NCBI GenBank assembly: GCA_050253535.1
Contig: JBFWIW010000019.1
Coordinates: 1-40,492, forward strand
Direction of reading: 5' to 3'
Source of the DNA: JBFWIW01 sp050253535
GTDB lineage: Bacteria; Bacillota; Clostridia; Oscillospirales; Oscillospiraceae
Length of the DNA stretch: 40,492 nt
The notes under the pieces were generated by a model. It had not been told where the DNA came from and made no database searches. It worked only from the letters and a program-made list of their open reading frames with translations. The first letter of the stretch is position 1. Each line of letters opens with the position of its first letter. Below, piece after piece: positions 7,630-14,952 of the stretch. A program made the translations under genes and the position numbers.

Positions 7630-8076
7630 ATGCTTTCTGTTCTTGAAGCTGAAGGGGAAGGTATAGCGTCCGTATTGGCCACGCTTTGCGGCATCACGGT
7701 AGCCGGAGGCGAAAAGACAAGGCGTGCCAGAAATCTGCGGGCCGACGTTATCATACTCTCCCGCAGTGGTGTGTCGCTCCTCTCTGATGGCGGTAAAAAA
7801 GCGGTTTGCCGCATCCTCGTATTACCGGGGAGCGCGGTAGCGTCTTTTTCGGGGCCAGAGAAGAAGATCACTTACGGTATGGCGGCATCAGACGACGTGA
7901 CGTTTTCCTCCGTCTCCGATTCAAAGTGTATACTTGCTGTCCAACGCGAACTAACGGTGCTGTCAGGCGCGGTCGTCGAACGACAGGAATTTCCGGTTGT
8001 GAAACCTGAAGGCGTTTCACCGGAAAATCTAATGGCGGCGTATGCCGGACTTTTAGCTGGCGGTATCATAGTCTAA
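7630..8076 (+). CDS. Conserved hypothetical protein of unknown function
   Basis: I do not recognise a named family in this 148-residue soluble protein. It has alternating hydrophobic strands and helices (ADVIILSRSG, CRILVLPGSAVASF, SKCILAVQRELTVLSGAVVE, QEFPV), which suggests an alpha/beta fold. There is no signal peptide or membrane segment. It starts 7 nt after the PF06541 gene without a strong ribosome binding site, which points to translational coupling. The SSB-like gene follows 56 nt later. Steady codon use comparable to its neighbours and no internal breaks support a real gene. Confidence 0.7.
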   Translation: MLSVLEAEGEGIASVLATLCGITVAGGEKTRRARNLRADVIILSRSGVSLLSDGGKKAVCRILVLPGSAVASFSGPEKKITYGMAASDDVTFSSVSDSKCILAVQRELTVLSGAVVERQEFPVVKPEGVSPENLMAAYAGLLAGGIIV

Positions 8077-8084
8077 TCCTGCGC

Positions 8085-8131
8085 GCCCGCACATATATTG
8101 AGACAGAAAACATAACCAAAGGAGTGCGGGC
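8085..8131 (+). promoter_or_regulatory. Hairpin enclosing the SSB-like gene's ribosome binding site
   Basis: GCCCGCAC (8085-8092) is the exact complement of GTGCGGGC (8124-8131). The ribosome binding site AAAGGAG (8118-8124) abuts the 3' arm, and the TTG start follows at 8133. The fold could limit translation initiation, which would suit an autoregulated single-strand-binding protein; that role is inference. Confidence 0.45.
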
Positions 8132-8132
8132 T

Positions 8133-8729
8133 TTGGAAAGAATTAATAATATTGTGGAATTAAGAGGAGCGCTTGCGGGAAGGCCGGTGCTCTCGCATTC
8201 CAGCAGAAGCGAAATGTACTATATGTTCCCGCTCGAAATCGAGCGGCTCTCCGGTGCTGTCGATACGCTAAACATAGTTGTGCGGCGGGAGCTTTTGGAG
8301 TCTGTGGAACTCGAGGAAAAACAGCGCGTATATGTAAAGGGTGAACTGCGCTCTTTCAACAATAAGAGCGGAGTGGGTAACAGACTCATCATAACTGTAT
8401 TCGCGCAGGCGCTCGAACTGACTGACGAGAGCGACATGAATTCCGTGACGCTCGCGGGGACTATCTGTAAGCCCCCAACCCTGCGGAAGACTCCTATGGG
8501 ACGCGAAATATGCGATATGATGCTGGCTGTGAACCGCCGCTACGGGCGTTCGGACTACCTGCCATGTATTGCATGGGGGCGTCTCGCTGAAACAGCGTCT
8601 GAGTTTGCCGTGGGGGCGGATGTGCAGCTTACAGGGCGTATTCAGAGTAGAAAGTACATAAAAAACGAAAATGATGTTCAGACTGAGAAAACAGCGTTTG
8701 AGGTGTCGGTCGCGGAAATAGAAACATAA
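8133..8729 (+). CDS. SSB-like single-stranded DNA-binding protein with two OB-like domains
   Basis: The 198-residue protein contains a first OB-like domain (about 1-95) and a second clearly SSB-like one (about 100-196). The second shows NSVTLAGTICKPPTLRKTPMGREICDMMLAVNR, then CIAWGRLAETASEFAVGADVQLTGRIQSRKY, matching SSB/PriB strand order. It lacks the acidic C-terminal tail of classical SSB. TTG 8133 is chosen as start since AAAGGAG lies 8 nt upstream; the in-frame GTG at 8124 would overlap that site. Housekeeping SSB is normally next to rpsF, so this is probably an accessory paralogue. Confidence 0.8.
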   Translation: MERINNIVELRGALAGRPVLSHSSRSEMYYMFPLEIERLSGAVDTLNIVVRRELLESVELEEKQRVYVKGELRSFNNKSGVGNRLIITVFAQALELTDESDMNSVTLAGTICKPPTLRKTPMGREICDMMLAVNRRYGRSDYLPCIAWGRLAETASEFAVGADVQLTGRIQSRKYIKNENDVQTEKTAFEVSVAEIET

Positions 8730-8944
8730 ATATTAAATGAATTCCGCTTATGGGAAATACACTTCGCTGCAGATGTTCACGCGCCGTTCGGCTGGGCGCT
8801 GAAGCGCAAAGAACAAACTTCTCTGTAGCAGATGCCGTATAGCTTATCGTCACCCACCACATTAAGGGCGAGGCAGACACGCAGCAAGGGGCATTGTCTG
8901 CACGCGAATAACCGGGTTGTTTTGGGTTTATCAGCTTAAATATG

Positions 8945-8980
8945 AGAGGGGCTCCGCGGTAATATACCGCAGAGCCCTCT
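8945..8980. terminator. Convergent terminator between SSB-like gene and SASP gene
   Basis: AGAGGGGCTCCGCGGTA pairs with TACCGCAGAGCCCTCT around a 3-nt loop, with one bulged G and one G-U pair. It lies 33 nt past the SASP stop and serves that gene on the minus strand; it may also stop transcription from the plus strand. Confidence 0.7.
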
Positions 8981-9012
8981 TCTCAAAGCCTGTCGGTAGT
9001 ACCGTCAGACAT

Positions 9013-9216
9013 TTACTGCATGGTGCTTTCGTAGGACTGGATCATCTTTTTGACCATCTGGCCGCCGATGGAACCAGCCTGTCTCGAGGTGAGATCGCCG
9101 TTGTAACCCTGCTTGAGGCTTACGCCGACTTCGGAGGCAGACTCCATCTTAAACTTATCCATCGCCTGACGGGCATTGGGGTTCAGAATGTTGTTGCTGC
9201 TTGCTGTATTGGGCAT
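9013..9216 (-). CDS. Alpha/beta-type small acid-soluble spore protein
   Basis: This 67-residue protein coats and protects DNA in the dormant spore. It has both SASP signatures: KMESASEVGVSLKQGYNG, which includes the GPR protease cleavage region, and LTSRQAGSIGGQMVKKMI. The start is ATG 9216, with AAAGGAG 8 nt upstream; the open frame extends further but the family begins at MPNTAS. The 5' leader can fold into an imperfect hairpin at 9259-9291. Expression is expected late in the forespore; I found no convincing sigma-G promoter. Confidence 0.95.
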   Translation of the reverse strand: MPNTASSNNILNPNARQAMDKFKMESASEVGVSLKQGYNGDLTSRQAGSIGGQMVKKMIQSYESTMQ

Positions 9217-9485
9217 ATTTATGACTCCTTTTCTAATGATTTTGAGTTCATCCGGTTCGTGAATGTGGCACGCAGCGCGTGTCCCTTTCACGAGGATTTC
9301 TCAACAATATCTTTACCAAGGAGTATTGTTATATTCGCTGACAAAAATGTAAATTTTGTTAGTATTGCTTAAATTTATTTTTTAGCAGTGGTCAGCAGTG
9401 ATAAGTAGGAGCAGTTTAAAGAAAAATAAAAAGCTTTGATGCTTAACAGGACAAGACCGGGATTACTTAATTAATGCCTGATGAA

Positions 9486-9511
9486 CAAATGCGATTCCAA
9501 AACCGCATTTG
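9486..9511. promoter_or_regulatory. Inverted repeat CAAATGCG-N10-CGCATTTG
   Basis: The 8-bp arms are perfect complements. The right half includes CCAAAACCGC (9497-9506), which recurs at 13033 before the TRAP genes. It could be a regulator-binding site for the locus or a small hairpin. Confidence 0.4.
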
Positions 9512-9668
9512 CTCAGTGAACATTAAAACTGTATTAGACCAGAATGCTTGGATATCAGCGTGTCGTTAGCTTTGAGCTTACGAGGCGCTATTCGTATTAT
9601 TCGACAATAATTACAAAATAATTAGAAAACTCCTTGCAAAATCTGTCATAATGTTGTAAGCTACCTTT

Positions 9669-9686
9669 TAGAAAAACGTTTTACTA
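9669..9686. promoter_or_regulatory. LacI-family-type operator upstream of the LacI-type gene
   Basis: TAGAAAAACGTTTTACTA is a palindrome centred on CG with a single mismatched position. Size, symmetry and the central CG are typical of LacI-family operators. It ends 16 nt before the GTG start, so binding would block transcription of the regulator itself. Confidence 0.55.
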
Positions 9687-9702
9687 CAAAGGTGGTTAAG
9701 CC

Positions 9703-10779
9703 GTGGCCAGTATAAAAGATGTGGCGAGAAGAGCGGGAGTCTCGATCTCCACGGTTTCAAACGTCTTAAATAGCACTAAGCGCGTGAGCGACGAACTGAC
9801 CAAATCAGTAAATTGTGCAATAAGCGAGCTTAATTATGAGGTAGACCCCGTAGCGCGCAATATGAAAATGAAACAGTCTAAAACAATAGGTGTAATTACG
9901 GTGGATATGTGCGGGCTGTATTTCCCGTATCTTGTCAAGGGTATCTACGAACTTGCAAACTATAAGAAATACGGCGTAATAATCTCCGATATAAATTGCG
10001 GAGACGCCCAACTGACGAGTGTCGGGCGTGAACTGGAATGTTTTAGAAGATTGATATACAACAGAGTGGACGGGATTATATTTGCGTCTACGGTGACGCG
10101 GGACATACTGCCGGAATATATCGACGAGATCGAGAGAATTGCAGGAAGGTACAAAATAATACCGTTGGTTTCAATGGGTAAAGATTTGACATCATTCGGA
10201 TTGGATTCTGTATACGCGGATAACTATGAAGGGGGCAAGAAGGCCACCCGGCACCTATTGGAGTGCGGCTGCAGGAAGATCGGACACGTTACCGGACCGG
10301 CCCGTTACGGAGCGACGCTGGACCGCAAACAAGGTTATTATGACGCCTTGGCGGAGAGCGGCCTGGATTTTGACGAAAACCTCATTGTAAACAGTGATTA
10401 TACGCAGCGAGGCGGCTTTTTGATGATGAATAAATTATTATCGCAGGCGCCGGATATAGACGGGGTTTTTGTCGGTAACGACCAAATGGCGGTTGGCGTG
10501 TTAAAAGCAATTACGAAAAACGGAAGGCGTATACCGCAGGATATAAAGCTTATCGGTTTTGATGACGTGTTTGTATCCAGCGTACTGGAACCGCCGATAA
10601 GCTCTATAAACGTCAGAAAGCGCTTCATGGGGGAGCAGGCATGCCGGCTGCTGATGGATAGACTTGAGGGCGCTGACTCAGACAAAAATCCGGTAGGGAT
10701 AGAGATAGAAACCAAACTTGTGGTGAGAAAATCCACCGATATAAGCGCTTCGGAGGATTGGATACTGTCAGAGTGGTAA
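9703..10779 (+). CDS. LacI-family transcriptional regulator
   Basis: This 358-residue regulator has the LacI headpiece IKDVARRAGVSISTVSNVLN (4-23) followed by the hinge region and a periplasmic-binding-protein-like effector domain (about 60-345). The effector domain contains GHVTGPARYGATLDRKQGYYDAL and DGVFVGNDQMAVGVLKAI. The start is GTG with AAAGGTGG upstream. A palindromic site lies just before the gene, consistent with autoregulation. It probably senses a sugar-like metabolite of the neighbouring TRAP/aldolase pathway; the effector cannot be read from sequence. Confidence 0.93.
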   Translation: MASIKDVARRAGVSISTVSNVLNSTKRVSDELTKSVNCAISELNYEVDPVARNMKMKQSKTIGVITVDMCGLYFPYLVKGIYELANYKKYGVIISDINCGDAQLTSVGRELECFRRLIYNRVDGIIFASTVTRDILPEYIDEIERIAGRYKIIPLVSMGKDLTSFGLDSVYADNYEGGKKATRHLLECGCRKIGHVTGPARYGATLDRKQGYYDALAESGLDFDENLIVNSDYTQRGGFLMMNKLLSQAPDIDGVFVGNDQMAVGVLKAITKNGRRIPQDIKLIGFDDVFVSSVLEPPISSINVRKRFMGEQACRLLMDRLEGADSDKNPVGIEIETKLVVRKSTDISASEDWILSEW

Positions 10780-10829
10780 ATGATGCAAAATAGGGACCAA
10801 CTAATTACAGAAACTTTTTGGGTGACGTC

Positions 10830-11966
10830 ATGTTAGAAGTGGAACTGGCAGAAAAATTTATCGAAAAAATGTCGGAATGCACCAAATATAATATAAATAT
10901 TATGAACATGCGCGGGGAAATTATCGCAAGCGGTGACAATAGCCGTGTAGGCACTTTCCACGAAATCGCCTACACTATTATCCAGAAACAGCTGGATTTT
11001 GTTGAGGTGAATTTTGAAGAGAAGTTTTTGGGAGTACGGAAGGGCATAAACATGGCCCTTAAGTATAAAAATGAGACTATCGGCGTGATCGGTGTTACAG
11101 GAGAAACGGCGGAGGTAAAGCCTGTCGCACTCGTAATAAAGAAATCTCTGGAAACAATGCTTGAATACGATGTTCAGCGTAACATCAGTATGGAACGAAG
11201 AACAGCGAAGGAGCAGTTTTTAAACAATATTCTTTATTCAGAGACAGAAAAATCTGAGGTATTGAAGCTGGCCCAGGCACTTGGATATTCAGATGGCCTG
11301 ATGAGAATACCTATTGTGTTATCGTTCCCTTGCGAAGTTGAGCTGGAAGCGCCGCTTGAAAAAATAAAAACCTGCAGATCTCACTCAAAACAGGATATAT
11401 CGGCAATTGTGAAAAGAGATAAGATCGTTGTTTTCATGTACTATCACGAGGGGATTGAATCATTTTTCCGAAATTACAAATTTGTAATAAGAGACTATTT
11501 AAGTGAACTGTATTTATATATGGAAGAGATAGGCGTTGACTTTAAAACATATGTCGGCACACTTCAGGATGATTTTACCAACTATAGGTTTGGGTATTTG
11601 AACTGCCTTTGGCTTGAAAAAAACATCAGTTCGTCGGAAAAAAATGTGTATTTTTATGATTACCTCGATACATATCTCAAGCATCGGCTCCCAGCCATAG
11701 AGCTTCATCAGGTTTTCAGAATTTTTTCGGAGCGATACACAGAAGAGTTCAAAAAAATGTACGTTAAGCATATTGGGGCGCTGTATAACAACAATTACAG
11801 TATTATGGAGAGCAGTAAAAACATGTTCATCCATAAAAATACCTTGTCATTCCGACTGGAAAAAATTAAGAATCTTTTGGGCGTCAATCCTATGCAGAGC
11901 TTCAGAGACAGAGAGCTCCTAAATTATTTTTACTATTATTTGAGTGAGGTAATTGTGAGGCAATAA
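10830..11966 (+). CDS. CdaR/PucR-type sugar-diacid-responsive regulator
   Basis: The 378-residue protein opens with a sugar-diacid recognition domain (about 1-130: LAEKFIEKMSECTKYNINIMN, later KYKNETIGVIGVTG). It ends with a PucR-type helix-turn-helix (MESSKNMFIHKNTLSFRLEK followed by IKNLLG), the layout of CdaR, which responds to glycarates or glycerate. ATG 10830 is preferred to the upstream TTG because GGGTGA precedes it and the domain begins there. The gene is markedly AT-rich compared with nifJ or guaB. It follows the LacI-type gene by 50 nt, so both may regulate the same locus. Signal identity is inferred only from the family. Confidence 0.85.
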   Translation: MLEVELAEKFIEKMSECTKYNINIMNMRGEIIASGDNSRVGTFHEIAYTIIQKQLDFVEVNFEEKFLGVRKGINMALKYKNETIGVIGVTGETAEVKPVALVIKKSLETMLEYDVQRNISMERRTAKEQFLNNILYSETEKSEVLKLAQALGYSDGLMRIPIVLSFPCEVELEAPLEKIKTCRSHSKQDISAIVKRDKIVVFMYYHEGIESFFRNYKFVIRDYLSELYLYMEEIGVDFKTYVGTLQDDFTNYRFGYLNCLWLEKNISSSEKNVYFYDYLDTYLKHRLPAIELHQVFRIFSERYTEEFKKMYVKHIGALYNNNYSIMESSKNMFIHKNTLSFRLEKIKNLLGVNPMQSFRDRELLNYFYYYLSEVIVRQ

Positions 11967-12102
11967 CAAATTATGGAAAATAAATGTGCTGCGATTACAA
12001 AACAAGGTATTCAATTTGGTGGCTTGGGCCATTGAAAGGGGAAGCCGTTTGGTATAAAATTAACCTAAAACTGATTTCCAAGCAAGATAATTTGGTCAAT
12101 CT

Positions 12103-12140
12103 GCGACAATGACTGTAAATATCTTTTCTGGAATTGTCGC
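12103..12140. promoter_or_regulatory. Inverted repeat upstream of the aldolase gene
   Basis: GCGACAAT (12103-12110) and ATTGTCGC (12133-12140) are exact complements 22 nt apart. They lie 40-77 nt before the aldolase start and overlap a weak promoter-like TTGGTC/TAAATA pair. A paired operator for one of the two local regulators is plausible. Confidence 0.4.
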
Positions 12141-12179
12141 GGGCAACAGCGAAAATATTTAAAAGCGGAGGGTTAACAG

Positions 12180-12974
12180 ATGAAAGAAAATAAGCTCAGA
12201 AATATACTGCGGGAAAACAAACCGTCAATCGCGACGAGGATAGAAAGCACATGGCCGACGATTGTGGAGATCGTTGGCAGCACCGGGAAGTATGACTATG
12301 TTGAATTCGTAGCGGAATATGCGCCTTACAGTCTCGCGGATTTTGAAAACCTTGCCCGGACCGCGGAATTACACAACATGGCGTCAATGATAAAAGTAGA
12401 CTTTCAGAACAGGGCCTTTGTTGCCCAAAAAGCCATGGCATCTGGTTTCCAGGCGGTGCTGCTTGTCGACCACAAGACGGCGGAGGAAGTTAAGGAGTCA
12501 CTGTATGTGCTCAGGCCTGATACGCCGGCAGATATGGGCAGATTCGGATATCCCAACAGCAGATGGATTGGTTATCAGCCGCATAGGCCGCAGATGGAAT
12601 ATTCGCAGATGGTCAAAGATACCGTTATAGCGTTGATGATAGAGAAAAAGGAAGCGATGGACAACATCGAGGAAATATGCGCGGTGCCCGGAGTAGATAT
12701 AGTCCAGTTCGGACCCTCTGATTATTCCATGAGCTGCGGCTGGAACAGTTCGGAACACGGCGCCGAGCTGAAGGCGGTGGAAAGAAGGATGATCGAGGTT
12801 GCGATCAAGCACGGCGTACAGCCCAGGTGTGAGATTAATACCGCGGAAGAAGCGAAATATTACATAGATCTTGGTGTTAAGCACTTCTGCCTTGGAGATG
12901 AGCTGCGCAATAATTCTAACTATTGGAGCAAGGTCGGAGGAGCTTTAAAAAACGTGGTGGATGCGGCGTATTAA
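12180..12974 (+). CDS. HpcH/HpaI-family aldolase-like protein, divergent active site
   Basis: The 264-residue TIM-barrel protein belongs to the class II pyruvate aldolase (HpcH/HpaI) family, which cleaves 2-keto-3-deoxy acids to pyruvate plus an aldehyde. Glu155 (MIEKKEAMDNIEEI) and Asp181 (FGPSDYS) match the metal ligands. However, the usual EHG motif with its active-site His reads EYA (Glu46-Tyr47), and the usual VRV arginine is Lys72 (IKVD). The protein may therefore use a different substrate or mechanism. GGAGGG lies 8 nt before the ATG. It is first in the presumed catabolic unit. Confidence 0.83.
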   Translation: MKENKLRNILRENKPSIATRIESTWPTIVEIVGSTGKYDYVEFVAEYAPYSLADFENLARTAELHNMASMIKVDFQNRAFVAQKAMASGFQAVLLVDHKTAEEVKESLYVLRPDTPADMGRFGYPNSRWIGYQPHRPQMEYSQMVKDTVIALMIEKKEAMDNIEEICAVPGVDIVQFGPSDYSMSCGWNSSEHGAELKAVERRMIEVAIKHGVQPRCEINTAEEAKYYIDLGVKHFCLGDELRNNSNYWSKVGGALKNVVDAAY

Positions 12975-13032
12975 GACAGCGGCCTGATATTCAGAGTCGG
13001 TAGAGAGTTGTATTAAACCGCAGCCATAGATA

Positions 13033-13046
13033 CCAAAACCGCGTTT
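13033..13046. promoter_or_regulatory. Repeated site CCAAAACCGCGTTT before the TRAP genes
   Basis: Thirteen of fourteen bases match 9497-9510 (CCAAAACCGCATTT) upstream of the LacI-type gene. The AAACCGCGTTT core is near-palindromic. Shared placement before the regulator and before the transporter suggests a common binding protein; this is inference from two copies. Confidence 0.35.
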
Positions 13047-13156
13047 ATTTTAAATAATTGCAGCTTTATTGTAAAGGAGGTGCTTTAGAGGGAAATACAC
13101 AGCGACATATCCATCAGGGCGAAAAAAGTGTAAATGAAAGATTTGGAGGGAAAAAA

Positions 13157-14239
13157 ATGAAAAAGAGAACATTGGCAGCTTTACTGGCACTTGCAATGGT
13201 ATTCAGCCTTGCGGCATGCAGCGGTTCCACCGGCTCCGACAGCAGCACTTCCGCCAGCACCTCCGCCTCCAGCACCGCTTCCAGCACTTCGAGCAGCACG
13301 GCTACTGCCAGCGCATTTGACAAAGAGTACACTTGGTCACTGGCATCTACTTATGCTACGGGCACGCCGATGGTTGATGCTTACCAAAAGTTTGCAGACC
13401 TCTTAAATGAGTATTCTGAAGGAGCGATCACGCTTAACGTATTTGCAGACTCTTCCCTTATGGACGAGAACGATGCATTCCTCTCCGTGAAGTCCGGCGA
13501 GCTTGAATTTGCCGGATTTGGCCCGACTCCTTTCTATCTATACAGTGAGGATTATGGCTTTATGCTTGCACCGTTCCTTATAAACAGCAAGGAAGCGTAT
13601 CAGCGCCTCTACAACAGCGACCTTGTTCAGCAGGCAGTCGAGCTATGGAAGACTGATTACAATACGAGAGACGTGGCCGGTATGGGATATCGCGGCTTCA
13701 GAAACATGTCATCCGATAAAGCCATAAATACCGTTGATGACCTCAAGGGCTTGAAGCTGCGCATGAACAACAATCAGGTTTGGTGCGATATCTGGAACAC
13801 CCTGGGCGCAACAACAGTCCCGATAGCCCTCGGTGAGCTCTACACATCCATTCAGAACGGAGCCGCGCAGGCATCCGAAGGCCCGTGGGAACAGATGAAA
13901 TCATTAAACCTCGAGGAGGTCCAGGATTACATAGTTGAAACGAAGCATATCTGTGAGAGCGTTGGAATATGGATGGCGGAGGATCTGTATGAGTCCCTTC
14001 CTGCCAACTATCAGGAAGTCGTAGATAAAGCCGGCCAAGAGTCAGTTACCTATATGGAAGAGCAGTGCATAGCGCGTGAGAACGACTATAAGCAGCAGCT
14101 CATAGACGGCGGCTGCGAGTTTATTGAACCCGACCTTTCCGGCTTTATGACCAAGGCCGAGAGCATCTGGAATGACTACTTTGCAAGTACCTGGACCGTT
14201 ACCACGCTTGAAGAGGTTCAGTCGATAATGGCAGGCTGA
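13157..14239 (+). CDS. dctP: TRAP transporter solute-binding lipoprotein (DctP family)
   Basis: The 360-residue protein captures the transported acid outside the membrane. It has a lipoprotein signal peptide with lipobox LAAC (Cys21), then a low-complexity Ser/Thr/Ala linker (22-51) and the DctP domain. Family motifs include ADSSLMDENDAFLSVKSGELEF, GFRNMSSDKAINTVDDLKGLKLRM (with the carboxylate-binding Arg region) and GELYTSIQNGAAQASEGPWEQM. ATG 13157 is chosen because GGAGGG lies 9 nt upstream and the signal peptide starts there. A hairpin separates it from dctQ. Confidence 0.95.
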   Translation: MKKRTLAALLALAMVFSLAACSGSTGSDSSTSASTSASSTASSTSSSTATASAFDKEYTWSLASTYATGTPMVDAYQKFADLLNEYSEGAITLNVFADSSLMDENDAFLSVKSGELEFAGFGPTPFYLYSEDYGFMLAPFLINSKEAYQRLYNSDLVQQAVELWKTDYNTRDVAGMGYRGFRNMSSDKAINTVDDLKGLKLRMNNNQVWCDIWNTLGATTVPIALGELYTSIQNGAAQASEGPWEQMKSLNLEEVQDYIVETKHICESVGIWMAEDLYESLPANYQEVVDKAGQESVTYMEEQCIARENDYKQQLIDGGCEFIEPDLSGFMTKAESIWNDYFASTWTVTTLEEVQSIMAG

Positions 14240-14295
14240 TCTGGTATATTTACGGATAAGGCTTAAAACAGAAGGCGGTTTATATACCTGAACAA

Positions 14296-14352
14296 AAGCG
14301 CCCGGCGGTTCATGTTGAGTTATAAAGGGCAATATGAGTCGGCCGGGCGCTT
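14296..14352 (+). terminator. Intercistronic hairpin between dctP and dctQ
   Basis: AAGCGCCCGGC (14296-14306) pairs perfectly with GCCGGGCGCTT (14342-14352), followed by a pyrimidine-rich run. It probably causes partial termination or protects the dctP message, so that the binding protein is made in excess over the membrane subunits. Confidence 0.6.
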
Positions 14353-14382
14353 CTTTCCTTCTTTTAGAAAGGAAGCGATATA

Positions 14383-14952
14383 TTGAGAAAACTTAACAAA
14401 ATTCTGAACGCGATAGAAAACGGCGTTACTACTCTTGACAGTATTCTTTTGGTAATGATTACAATTATCGTGGTTATACAGGTTTTTGCCCGAAAAATGG
14501 ATGTTTCAATGCCGGGGACAGAAGAGCTTGCCAGGTATTCATACGTGATTTTTGCGTTTCTTGCATGGCCGATAGCTGCGCTGCGCGGTACGGATATATC
14601 TATAACGTTTGTATTTGACAAGCTGCCAAAAAAAGTCAGGAAATATCTTCTGATCTTTTTCCATTTTGTAATGTCAATTTTTGCCGCCATCTGCGTTTTC
14701 AGCATGACGAAAAACATCCAGAATGCGTATGGCGTCATCGCTCCGTCGAACCGTTGGCTGCAACTTAACCACATATATTATATTGTAACAGTTGGCCTAA
14801 TCACGACGGCCATATTCAACTGGATAAGGATATTCTTCCTTGCGACGGGACAAGCGGTTTATATATCGCAGGAGGAGAAGGACATTATGGAAATTGAAGC
14901 GGCAAAAGCGGAATTTGAAGCAAGACAGGAAAACGAAGGGGGGGACAGCTGA
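14383..14952 (+). CDS. dctQ: TRAP transporter small permease (DctQ family)
   Basis: The 189-residue protein has four membrane helices (about 17-36, 50-68, 88-108, 130-155) and the DctQ pattern ITIIVVIQVFARKMDVSMPGTEELARYSYVI and RGTDISITFVFDKLP. It pairs with DctM to couple solute uptake to a sodium gradient. The start is TTG with AAAGGAAG 7 nt upstream. Its C-terminal tail is long and charged (EEKDIMEIEAAKAEFEARQ). The stop overlaps the dctM start by one base (TGATG). Confidence 0.92.
   Translation: MRKLNKILNAIENGVTTLDSILLVMITIIVVIQVFARKMDVSMPGTEELARYSYVIFAFLAWPIAALRGTDISITFVFDKLPKKVRKYLLIFFHFVMSIFAAICVFSMTKNIQNAYGVIAPSNRWLQLNHIYYIVTVGLITTAIFNWIRIFFLATGQAVYISQEEKDIMEIEAAKAEFEARQENEGGDS

Larger units (their letters stand above)
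9217..9702. other. Intergenic region between SASP gene and LacI-type regulator
   Basis: No gene was found in these 486 bases. It holds the SASP leader hairpin (9259-9291), an AT-rich stretch with no coding signal, an inverted repeat at 9486-9511, a 9-bp imperfect palindrome at 9563-9583 (TCGTTAGCT, AGCTTACGA) and a LacI-type palindrome at 9669-9686. It marks the border between the core region and the catabolic locus. Confidence 0.6.
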
